Position numbers and translations under genes: made by a program. A stretch of 64,000 nucleotides of DNA from assembly GCA_015039315.1 (NCBI GenBank), contig WIDE01000075.1:99047-163046 (forward strand). Direction: 5' to 3'. How positions within the stretch are numbered: the stretch's first letter is position 1; every line of letters begins with the position of its first letter. Of the stretch, positions 36,323 through 45,625 are shown one piece after another. This DNA is from Clavulina sp. PMI_390 (taxonomy: Eukaryota; Basidiomycota; Agaricomycetes; Cantharellales; Hydnaceae). Below the pieces are notes generated by a model. That model had not been told where the DNA came from. It did not search any database and worked only from the letters and a program-made list of their open reading frames with translations.

Positions 36323-38055
36323 ATGCCGAAGTATCACGTCGATAAAATCCCAAACAGGGATCACTCGGGCCTCCTTCCCTCTCTCCCCTTGGAAATCTAT
36401 CACGCCATTGCTCTCCAGCTCGATGTCGTGTCTATCATCCGTTTGAGTATGGTGAGCTTCTCTGCTACCAGAACCTGAGAATCACGCGAGCTTCCATGAA
36501 CGAAATAATCCGTATGTGTGAAAACGTAATTCTATGTATCTAACAATCCTCTTTCAAATCAAATAGACTTGCAAATCTCTCAGCAACTACATTCAAACAT
36601 CTCTTGGGCTATGGCGCAGGATCAGTGATCGAGAGGCTCAAAAAGCTGCCTTGGCACCTTTTTCTGTTCTCGCCACGCTCTCCGTAAAAGACATGATGGT
36701 ATTTGCGACTCGCCCATATCGTATGATGTCATTGTCGTCTTTGGCTCTCAACAGCGGGGCAACCCCTGTTGGGACGTTAATTACGGCAAAGGAACCTTCT
36801 CTTCTTCTGAGAAATGACGAGCTGCTCGACCGCCAAAGTGCAGAGCACGGCTCTCACTACCTCCTTCCAGGTGGAAGATGGATGGTTGGGGTACAGTCAA
36901 AGTCGCGTGGATACCCCCGTCTTATGTGTTGGGATGTCGCGAGCGCCGTCAGCGATGTACCCTGTGATCCCGTTGCTTCCGTAAGCTCACAACATCGAGC
37001 TCTCGGATTTCCCGAGGAGTTTTCTCTGTCCACACAGTTTGATCCTGAGAGGCAGTCGGTAACGTGCTTGCTCGCATATATCGGACAACTCGAGGGGTGA
37101 GGTGAACTGCACGGTATATCCGTTTACGATACCTTTCTGTCTGACGCGCAGTATATGAGCAGCGGGGAAGTCACTTTTCTTGAGATCATATCGCTTACTT
37201 GGCCACCAGACACCTCTCCACAGTTCCATTTCGTTACCGAGACCGCACACCCGAATGAGGAGCTTACTCCAATCTCAACTTGCCAGCTAGACGGTGACAT
37301 GGTTTGCTCGCTACTTGAAAGCGGTCAAATCACCTTGTGGGACTGGAAACGTTCATCGTATGATGTGCTTGACGTGGTAAGCTTATAGCCACGTAACAAT
37401 TCCGTCCCAGGTTGGCAATCTTACGCAAGTAATGCTGGAGAAATCCGATTTCATAGCTTTAAGAGCTCCCTTTATCTTTTCCGATTTGGAAGGAACTACT
37501 AGCACCCGGGTCACGAAATGCATTTACTCTGAGAGCGAGGCACGGTATTGCTTTGATGCCATCGTCGTTCCTCCCCCGTATTATCCAGATTTTGATTTCC
37601 CCACCGGGTTTGTGCTTTCGCCGGTTAGCTCGGATGCTTGGATTCGTCGTGCCCCGAATGATGAACGTTTTGTTTACCTTGTTGGAGGAGCCTATGCTAA
37701 CCATCGCATACTCCGCTGGCAAACCGGCTCAGCGTCATGGGAACAGCCACTACTTCCTTGGCAGGTTCAAACTGGATGGAGTACACAAGCTGATTCTGGT
37801 CTCCTAATTGTATCTCAATACATCCGGACTCGCCCGCGAGAGCCATTTGCCTTCGATGTAAAGTTGTACCCATGGTCAATCTCAGATGGGCCTCCGCGGT
37901 CGCGGTCCTTCGTAGCATCGGAACCGGCAACGAAAAGCCCAGTACAGCTTGTGATTAATATCCGTGGCTGCATGTATTCTGGAACCTTTCTTGTTTATGA
38001 GTTCCAGTCTACGGACCCTGCGATATCGCAGTATCGTCACTTTAGGTACCTCTAG
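36323..38055 (+). CDS. F-box protein, tandem copy 2
   Basis: Tandem duplicate of the gene at 34234 with the same exon order. It starts MPKYHVDKIPNRDHSGLLPS, then F-box core LPLEIYHAIALQLDVVSIIR. After the intron comes TCKSLSNYIQTSLGLWRRIS, then DREAQKAALAPFSV and FATRPYRMM. β-repeat segments GSHYLLPGGRWMVGV, GYPRLMCWDVASA and DGDMVCSLLESGQITLWDWK correspond one-to-one to copy 1. It ends TDPAISQYRHFRYL. The pair shares most core motifs but differs strongly in the segments between them, as expected if the F-box and scaffold are kept while the recognition surface diverges. That is inference. Confidence 0.7.
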
Positions 38056-38601
38056 AATTCGTAGCTTCATATGGATGGGAATAGCCTTTCGAGGATTCGC
38101 TCTTGCTTAGGAATCGACCCATGGGATTCTCTGTTCAGCCAGCAACATATTCCGCGAGATCGTGATCCCATGTTTACTATGTTGGTTGGCTGTCACTAAT
38201 AGCTGAATGGCTTGTGATCTTCAGAAAAGTCGGAGTAGGTGTCGTTTTTAGAAGATTTAGATACCATGGAATCCAACAAGTCGCAGTGCCTCTTCAGGAC
38301 TAGCAGAAGCGAGCTCAAGTGGTGGAGAGTCATGGTACCACCTTTGAAAGCGCGTCTCCCGATGTTGTTGGCAGGCGATAGCCGGACTTTCTTTGCCGAT
38401 ATCGGTGTTAGTAGCCTCGACCTTATTCGATAAGACATATGGCGAACGGTGGCCATCTGTACACGGAAGACAGCTTAAAGGCCAGCCTAAATTGGATGAA
38501 GGGTTTAAAAGCGTAGGATCCGGGGAGAAGCAAGAGCTAGAGGGTGGTGTGACACCCAAATGACCATGTGATGCGAATTTAGCTGCTGGAATAGCCCCAT
38601 C
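38056..38601. other. Intergenic
   Basis: About 550 bp. Short open frames only; nothing supported. Confidence 0.45.
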
Positions 38602-39742
38602 ATGTCTGACGACCTTTCTGACGATTCCTCGTTGTCTCAACGCTCTATGTGCAGTATTCGCTCCGCAGAAGTGGAGAAATGGCGAAAACACTTTGAGCAG
38701 CTCCGTGGTTCCACTCGCTTGTCCATCGCAAGGGGAGCAATCCAAGCACAAGGAAAGAGGAAGACCAAGCTAAGAGGCAGCAAGTAGTTTCCTTTTGAGT
38801 AGATTGCCACGATCCTCTAATCAGAGCTCTCGGAACTCCCAGAACGCGGAACTAACAACGCCAGAGTCAAACGCAGAGGTAAGCAAACACACGGGTTAGT
38901 GGTGTACCCACGCGATGAACGCAAATGCCCACCATAGAACCGAGCTTGACTGACAACAGTGATAATAATGAAGGAGATGAAGATGATCAGAGAGATGAAG
39001 ATGCCATTGGTAAGGCGTCTTGTAGGTATTCGGTCTGCAATCCTCACGGACACACCACAAATCAATGATAGAGCGCACTCTCACTTCGGGGCTACAGAAC
39101 AAGGACGATGATGTTTATTTCCGTGAGCCTAGTGAGTGGACGAGCTAATAGTCTCACTTGCAACTTTCACTGTCGTCTCAGTTCTTGCTGGACATGGCAA
39201 TCCCACATATAGCGCCGATGGACTGGAACCCCGGGGTGGAGCAAATGGAACAAACAGCCAAGGATGAACAAAAGGGAGACGATGGTGGGTTTACCCTATG
39301 TGTACTTTTGGACTTCTGTTTCATTATCTAATGTCGGGCAAGGCCATCAAGTTTGCAACGTCTCACTTCGGCCACATTTGGGGCAGCATGCGAGTCATGA
39401 CAAGCATCTGCACGCGTCTTACAAGGGACTTAGGGCTAGTCAATGTAAATAACTCACTCTCCTTGGCCCTGCAGTCTTGATGCACTCTAACCTTTTCTCC
39501 AAAGCGGCTATCAAAGATTTGGACCGCGCTCCTCCCATACATAATAAACAAGAAAAAAAGAAAAAGAGGACACGGCTTCCGGAAGATGAAGGCGCCAACG
39601 GTAAGTCTGGCTGGAGATTTGCTCCCTGAGCCAAAGACGTCTGAGCCATCTAATTGGAACAGACCAACGCGGCGTGCGCAAAAAAAGCAAGAAAAGATCT
39701 ACCCTCAGTGTTGCACTTAAACACCGCTCTCCAAAGACTTGA
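38602..39742 (+). CDS. Unrecognised multi-exon protein with basic C-terminus
   Basis: No family recognised. The 3' half is an in-phase exon chain: 'FLLDMAIPHIAPMDWNPG', VEQMEQTAKDEQKGDD, then across introns GHQVCNVSLRPHLGQHASHD, KHLHASYKGLRASQ, FLMHSNLFSKAAIKDLDRAP, a KKKKKR tract with RTRLPEDEGAN, and finally DQRGVRKKSKKRS ending HRSPKT at 39742. Each junction has GT-AG ends (one with CTAAT branch-like sequence) and preserved phase. The 5' half is less certain. I start at 38602 (MSDDLSDDSSLSQRSMCSIR, then a charged helix) with short acidic exons near 38830-39013 and 39086-39110, whose phases I could not fully reconcile. Predicted small (~250 aa), hydrophilic and probably nuclear by its basic tail. 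The opposite strand has hydrophobic frames here, but they do not form a spliceable chain. Confidence 0.45.
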
Positions 39743-40388
39743 ATTTCATTGCTCAGTACCACAGAAAAATACAAAGACCTTATGTGCCCATTATTTCCTA
39801 GCTTGGTGTTTCTGATTGATCACATCTCTGCATCACGCAGTCCTCACGTAATGGTACAACAAAAGGCTATTTCCTAGGCGGTGAGAGGATAATTCTGGGA
39901 TTAGGCCGGCTCCATGGTTCTTATGCTACACTTGCATAATTGCTGTGTATGAGAAGACTGATACGCCCTCAATTGAGTGGATCTAGTCAATGGACACACA
40001 GGGACTAGATGCTGATTCACGGAGTGGCCGTAACAGATGCGGTTTATTAGCCAGGGCGGATCAAGTGGTGGAATGAGATAGCGGCATGTAATTCTTACAA
40101 AAGCACGAGATCAGAGGATGCGGCACTTTCTACTCAATCGGGGCTGTAGCCAATACTGGGGATGGTGGAAAGGGCAACAACAAATCGGGATACCTAGAGT
40201 CATTTTTGCGGCGGCGGTTTTTGTCCCAAGCTAAACCGTGAGCTGAGGCTTCTGTTTAGCTTAATAGGCTTTGCTTTCTATGCAAGGTATTTGGTTGCGC
40301 AACTATGGGGAATTGGTGTCATGGTTGTGCATGGCAAATGAAGATGTAGCCATAGGAGAGATCATAGCAGTTGGAAGACATGATGATG
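39743..40388. other. Convergent intergenic before the repeat array
   Basis: Separates the + gene ending at 39742 from the minus-strand protease gene. No feature recognised. Confidence 0.5.
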
Positions 40389-42883
40389 TTAAAGTGGCCA
40401 CGAGCCGGAGGCAAAAGGGTTAGGATAGGTAGCCAGAGCCTTAGGGTTGGGAGTTATATGATGATGAAATATTGGGGAGAGAATGAATGGCTTAATGTGA
40501 GCATGGGGGGTCACAAACAAGCTCACAAGCATTTTTGAGGGCAGTGGGACCGCAGCTCTTTTGGGCGGTTGGCTGGATAGCTCGTCATTCTTGAATGACC
40601 AGCCACCATCTTCGAGCACGGTTGCAGTGTAGTGCCCAGCATTATCGACTCTGTGAAAGCTGATCACGCTGATAGGGTAGCCCGCCCACTAGTTGAGATT
40701 CCTCTTGTGAGTCATTGCGACAAAATGGGAGCGGGACAAGATACTTACGACGAGCTCGGGAGAGTTGTTGCGTGCGGGTATGCGTAGCCTCACCGTCTTG
40801 TCAATATTGATCGATTTGACGTTGGTTGCCTTGTTCTTCTCGGCGCGAGGGATGAAAACCGCAAGATGATCCCCTATCTCGACAACGCGAGAAGGATTCA
40901 CATCCGCGCCATGGTCGCAGCGGTCTTGGCCATATAGCGTTGGAGCCTTGATCTCCTGCTGCTCCCAGTGGTCCAGGAGCTCTTGAGTCGAGCTTCCGTT
41001 CGAGGGCTCGATGGCAATGCATGCCGCATATGCCTGACGGACATACGGACATTTGCAGTCGGCACACATCTCATCTGACACGACGGAAATCGACGGTCCT
41101 AGCTCCCCGTCCAGACGTCGCGTTAGCCACTCTAGAAATGCAGCGACGTCGTCCTGGCCGCCAAACCTCCAGCCCTCACGTTCGCAGGCCGCTTTGAAGG
41201 TGGCGGGGTCGACGACGGCGTCTGGATTGTCACCCATAGCTTGTATAATATCTTTGAGCGCGCAGGGGACCCGGCGCAGGTCACAGGGACCATCATGGAC
41301 GTGATAGACTGGCTGGTATTTCAGAAAAACGGTCTGCAAGGCGGCCAGCGAGTAGCAGTCGTTGAGCATGTTGTGGAGCCCTGACGATCGCGCATGGGTG
41401 ATGTGATCGTCGGCGGTCAGAGGGAGAGATGGGGGAGGCTGTGGACGAGGCTGAGATGCGGGAGGTGGCTTGGATGATTGAGGTGGAGCTGATCGGGAGG
41501 TGGAGGTTGAAGGACGGGCAACTTTGCTGGCGCCACAAGTAGTGTTGGAGGAGGGACGAGGGCGAGATGAAGGTGGAATAGAAGGAGTGGGACGCTTTGT
41601 AGCAGTAGTATTAGTAGTAGCAGTAGTTGGAGGTGATATACGTGCTCGCTTTGGGGAGGGCGGCACGGTCGGAGCTGGTCGAGAGCTCGCGACGGATTTC
41701 TGCCCACTCGTTGGCTTTGGGACAGGGCGAGAGGGGGACAAGGAGCAACAAGGAGCCGGGGGAGTGGTCTTTGAGGTGGAAGACTTGGTTGGACCTCGAG
41801 GTAGATCCACAATCTTTCGAGGAGGGAGAGTGGTAACGAGTGGCTGCGATGATTTTGCTGGTGCGGCAGGTGAAATGGGATTAGGTTTGGGACGAGCCGT
41901 GGGTTGAGAAGTGCACTCTTTTGGTTGTGTCGAGACTGCATCCTCGTCTGGGGGAGGTGAGGATGATGAGGGAATGACGATGGGCTGTCGCGCCGACCCC
42001 TTGGGACCTGTGGCAAGCCACGCGGTAAGGATAGTTTTGGGCTTTTCAGCCGGACGATTTGGAGCCTTGGATTTTGATGAATTTTTCGATTTTGTATTAG
42101 TGGGAGCAGCTTGTGTGGCCGTCGTCGAGGTTTTCTTTGTAGCATTTGGGTTAGTAGAAGCCGTGGATGATGACGTGAGCGTCGCAGTTTCAATATGTGC
42201 GACCTTTCGTGAGGTCGTAGAGGCGGTGGTAGCATTAGAGTCGGTAGCAAGAAGTGGTTTAGCAGGGGTCAAGACATGAGAGCGTGCTGCGAAGAAAGAA
42301 AGAAAAAAGCGTGTATTGTTGAGCTACCAGGACAGTAAAAACTCGAAAGAAAGGGGACTCACAATTATTCTGATTTTCTACAAGCGAGTTGGGCTCTTTT
42401 GGGCCATTAGGGACGTGCAAGATAGGAAGTGTCTCAGACGAGGGGACAGACGCGTCGGCATTGGTGCGGGCGCGTTTTTGCGATCGTAGTGGCTCAGAGG
42501 AGTCTAAAAGAGACAAAAACGAGATTGGTGAGGTGATACGCCGAAGAAAGACGCATAGAATGTACCTTTAGTGAGAGAAGACGCAGCCGACGGCCGTTTC
42601 AGCGACGACTGATTGATCAAGATAGGTGAATCGTCAGAGAAAAGATAACGGGGCCATAGAGGACATCCATAGACACGTACTGGGGGCTGAGATCGGGCCT
42701 GGACCGTGTTGTTGGAGGAGTGCGACAGGTGACGAGCATGGGATCGAGCGCCGCTGCGATCTTGACGTGAATCTGGTTGGTGGGATCAACAAACGGTTAG
42801 AACATGATGAAGGTGAATGCACAAGGGTACTCACTAGCAGATTTAGACGAGCGTGAAGGAGAGAACGTGTTTTGAGGAGACAT
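40389..42883 (-). CDS. USP-like deubiquitinase, stand-alone (unit A)
   Basis: Predicted cysteine peptidase of the ubiquitin-specific protease (C19) fold, ~720 aa. Six exons. N-terminal exons: MSPQNTFSPSRSSKSA, NSRQDRSGARSHARHL..., SSLKRPSAASSLTK and DSSEPLRSQKRARTNAD (basic, NLS-like). A long Ser/Thr/Pro/Lys-rich disordered region of ~270 residues follows. The catalytic domain has Cys box GLHNMLNDCYSLAALQ (Asn at Cys-2, as in USPs), GGQDDVAAFLEWLTRRLDGE (the USP 'Q-box' region), a partial CxDCKC finger, and the His box across an intron: GYPISVISFHRVDNAGHY then TATVLEDGGWSFKND. All three catalytic positions are kept. Unlike units B and C it stops ~60 residues after the His box, with an unrelated tail. 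Ubiquitin or ubiquitin-like specificity is unproven. Confidence 0.72.
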
Positions 42884-42985
42884 GAAGAGAAAAAACGGGA
42901 TCGGAGAGGGTTTACGATTTTTTGAGGGAATGAAGGAAATAGTTTCAGAGTGAGGGAGAAGAGGTTGGTATTATAGTTTATAGTG

Positions 42986-42996
42986 GATATATATGC
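42986..42996 (-). promoter_or_regulatory. TATA-like element of unit A protease gene
   Basis: GCATATATATCC on the minus strand, ~105 bp before the start codon. Related A/T motifs occur at 51941-51950 (unit B) and, weakened, near 60668 (unit C). Confidence 0.45.
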
Positions 42997-43302
42997 CCAA
43001 CATACGCGCCCCGTGGCCGTCAATCGGGCGAGCGCGACGGAAAACGCGTCTGCGGGGACGAGGGAGTGGAGGGTGAAGAGAGTTGATCGAGCGGAACCGT
43101 GGGAAATTCCCCTTCCCTGTTCGTCAAACACATAGAATCGCGTTCCTCTCCACACAGCGTGAATGAAGCAAAGCCAGCCAGTGGAGTCGCCAAGACTTTG
43201 TGATTGTAGGAGGCCGTGGTGGGGAAATGAAGATCAAGCCAGAGGGACGAAGACAGCTGATGTGAGGTTCGGTGAATGTTGTGAGCGAGAATGTCGTGCG
43301 AC

Positions 43303-44342
43303 TCATGCAAACGAGATGGGATGACGATATCGGAGATGCCACGACAGAATTAACAGGAGAGGGGCATTGTTGAGCAGAGAGGTGAGGAGATGGCCCAGGC
43401 GAATCGTTGGAGACAGCTTGGCGGCGGAGCTGTCATCCGCAATGCATTGCAGTGCCATATCCGGGAATACAGAACGATGATTTTTTTTGAAGGCTTGTAG
43501 GCCTGCTTCTGACCACCATAGACCACCGCGCCATGTATAGACTGACGGACAACGGATGCTCCAGCTGCGACGGGCAAGAATCTGTCGGCGACATGAACGA
43601 ACGTCGCCTCTTGCACACGCATTTGAGCTCAGCGGGAGTGAAGGCCAATCGGGCCCATATGTAGCACCATATCTTAGTAAGATAGTGAGAGCTTGGTGTA
43701 CCTCTCGTGCGGCTAGAGCGAATCTATGGGCTACAAATGCACGATCTGGGGTGAGGACGATTGACGGTTATCAGATCTAACGAGCACATACGAATAGATG
43801 CCTAGTGAACTCGAAATCTATCTGAGCTTCTGAGGGGTATAAATCACCGTCCTAAGCAGCAAAAAGGAACATTAGACCTTGGCAAAAAGTGAACTGTCGG
43901 CGACGACGTACCTCAGACACGATGGGGGTGGGCGTCGGCGGGATCTCATCCAACAGTATGACGTCCTCCTCAATGGCTCTTGTTGGATCTATGAACTGCG
44001 CACAACGCCCATCCGCCGATTTAGCGACGGAACCTAGCATGAAGCTTGGAAGAACACTCACCTGTCGGACGGTCTGCCGTCGTTGGCAAGCCCCACTGAC
44101 TCTCATCGCCAGTATCGGGGCAACACGGCGCGATTGGACGCTTGATTCTTCTTCTAGATATATTAAATGATGTTCGTCAGCTCAGATATCCTGCCTCGAA
44201 TTTCTGCCTAATTTTCGCGTCGCAAACTTTGTGGTGGCGAACCCGCGCTCGTTTGCCGTTGCAGAACGCTTGAGCAAATAAATGAGATAAATTTAGTCTA
44301 CTCACTAGAAGGGTTGAGGGGAGTGGTCCGAGGAGCCTTCAT
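43303..44342 (-). pseudogene. Possible small upstream gene, unit A
   Basis: A start at 44342 gives MKAPRTTPLNPS before a good GTGAGT donor. The next exon reads on through MRVSGACQRRQTVRQ and GSVAKSADGRCAQFIDPTRA to DEIPPTPTPIVSE, and later exons include SEAQIDFEFTRHLF and FVAHRFALAAREVHQALTIL. No domain is recognised. The counterpart in unit C has two frame-changing indels (one near 61610, one in a T-run near 61165), although the surrounding DNA is nearly identical. Either the gene is decaying or it was never coding. Exon phases are only partly consistent. Confidence 0.3.
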
Positions 44343-45625
44343 GATGGCTTTAGGTTTGGGCAAGAGGAGAGGTGTTGAGCGAAAGGGTGTCGGCGATGGC
44401 GCGACTGACAGTGCGCATCAAGTGAGATGTCATTGGTGCAGAATGGGGGTGATTAGATTCGACGACGTTTAGGCAGCAGCTGTTGTTGCAACGGAGGGGT
44501 TCTGTCGAATTGGGCTAGGGTGTGTCGGTCGAGGTGGCCGCACCACGTTGTTTGTGAGTGTTGCATCCGCCTATTCCCAACCATCGTCGTATGCATACTC
44601 CCCGAGAGCTGGATCCCCGATCGCAATTCGTCTTTCCCTCTAAATGACTGATATGAGTATAGAAATCCTCAATTGAGGCAGATTATATGGATAAGAATGA
44701 CTGAGATCCGATGCTTGAGTGTGAGCTTGCTGCGAGATTCAGCGATCAGCGATCTGCAGACGTATCATGTGAATCGAGACGCCCTCTGTCTCTCTCTCGT
44801 CTATACTTTGATGAACCTCTGTTCTTGATCTAATAAGCTTGGATGTTGGTAGTAGTATTGTGGAACCCACTGACCCCCTGTGACTCGGATGCATGAGGAT
44901 GGGAATTATGTATTATAGCAGCAAAACGAATTATAAACAGACTGGAGCGATCTAAATCTATATCTTTGGGGTTATCCGGTGGGAAGAATCGGTGGCTGGT
45001 AGGTGGATACCTCCAAGTCGGGCAGGTGTGGGGTACCACCTCCTCCTACCTAACCCTCCTCCCCCCAGCTTTCCACCACCCATCGAGCCCCTTCTCAATC
45101 GTAGATAGGACCATAATAAAGTTCATCGTCTGGTTAATTGATCGTCCGGGTGGGTAAACGAGGTGAAATCTTGAACACCTCGTAGAAAAATGTAGAAAAA
45201 TCGTAAAAATACTGTTTTTGGCAGGGAATGGTCGCTGCAGTGCGTAGAATCACGTCTGTCTGCGAAGAAGCAAGAATTCACTTTCTCATTCGAGATTCTC
45301 CTCTCATGGCAAGCTCTCCGTTGATTATTTACTTGCCCAGCCAACCGTGAATTTTTTTTTTCTTGTCTCGTCTCGTCTCATCTCTTTGCGATATCCCCAC
45401 AGCCCATTGTGACAGTTCTCTTGTGTCTCTTCACTCTTATACTTTTGCTAAGTTATCACGCATTCTCATGTATCTATTCCCCAATCACACGCTTAGTTCT
45501 CCCGTCATAACCAATGAAGCTGGTCATCAATCCCATCTGTACCAGATTCCCAAGGATTAGTACATAGTATTGTCAAGGAACATCATATGCATAGGTCTAG
45601 TGCGCCTAGTAAAGAACAAAAGTAT
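44343..45625. other. Upstream noncoding part of unit A and spacer to unit B
   Basis: 44343-44912 is essentially identical by eye to 62024-62593 of unit C. The terminal hairpin and A/T motif follow at 45158-45222. 45251-45613 is unique spacer with a C/T-rich tract and a T-run at 45351. Confidence 0.6.
45158..45183. repeat. Unit A terminal hairpin
   Basis: Perfect 8-bp stem ACGAGGTG / CACCTCGT with a 10-nt loop. It is followed at 45205-45222 by AAAAATACTGTTTTTGGC. Confidence 0.6.

Larger units (their letters stand above)
40540..45250 (-). repeat. Repeat unit A (partial)
   Basis: Homologous to the right-hand ~4.7 kb of units B and C: last USP exon, USP gene, upstream region and terminal motif. 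It lacks the nuclease-like and C-terminal parts. Its right end at 45250 is where similarity to unit C stops (…GCAGTGCGTAGAAT). Confidence 0.75.

Noticed and set aside
38817..39102. Hydrophobic minus-strand frames resembling a multi-pass (RTA1-like) membrane protein
   Set aside because: They cannot be linked by splice sites in a constant phase, while the plus strand gives an in-phase exon chain over the same DNA.
41417..42250. Long Pro/Leu/Arg-rich open frame on the minus strand
   Set aside because: It is a shifted frame of the low-complexity Ser/Thr/Pro region of the unit A protease. The frame with the USP boxes is the coding one.
45251..45613. Possible tRNA relic in the spacer after unit A, by analogy with the tRNA after unit C
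   Set aside because: No acceptor, D-arm or T-arm pairing could be found on either strand.
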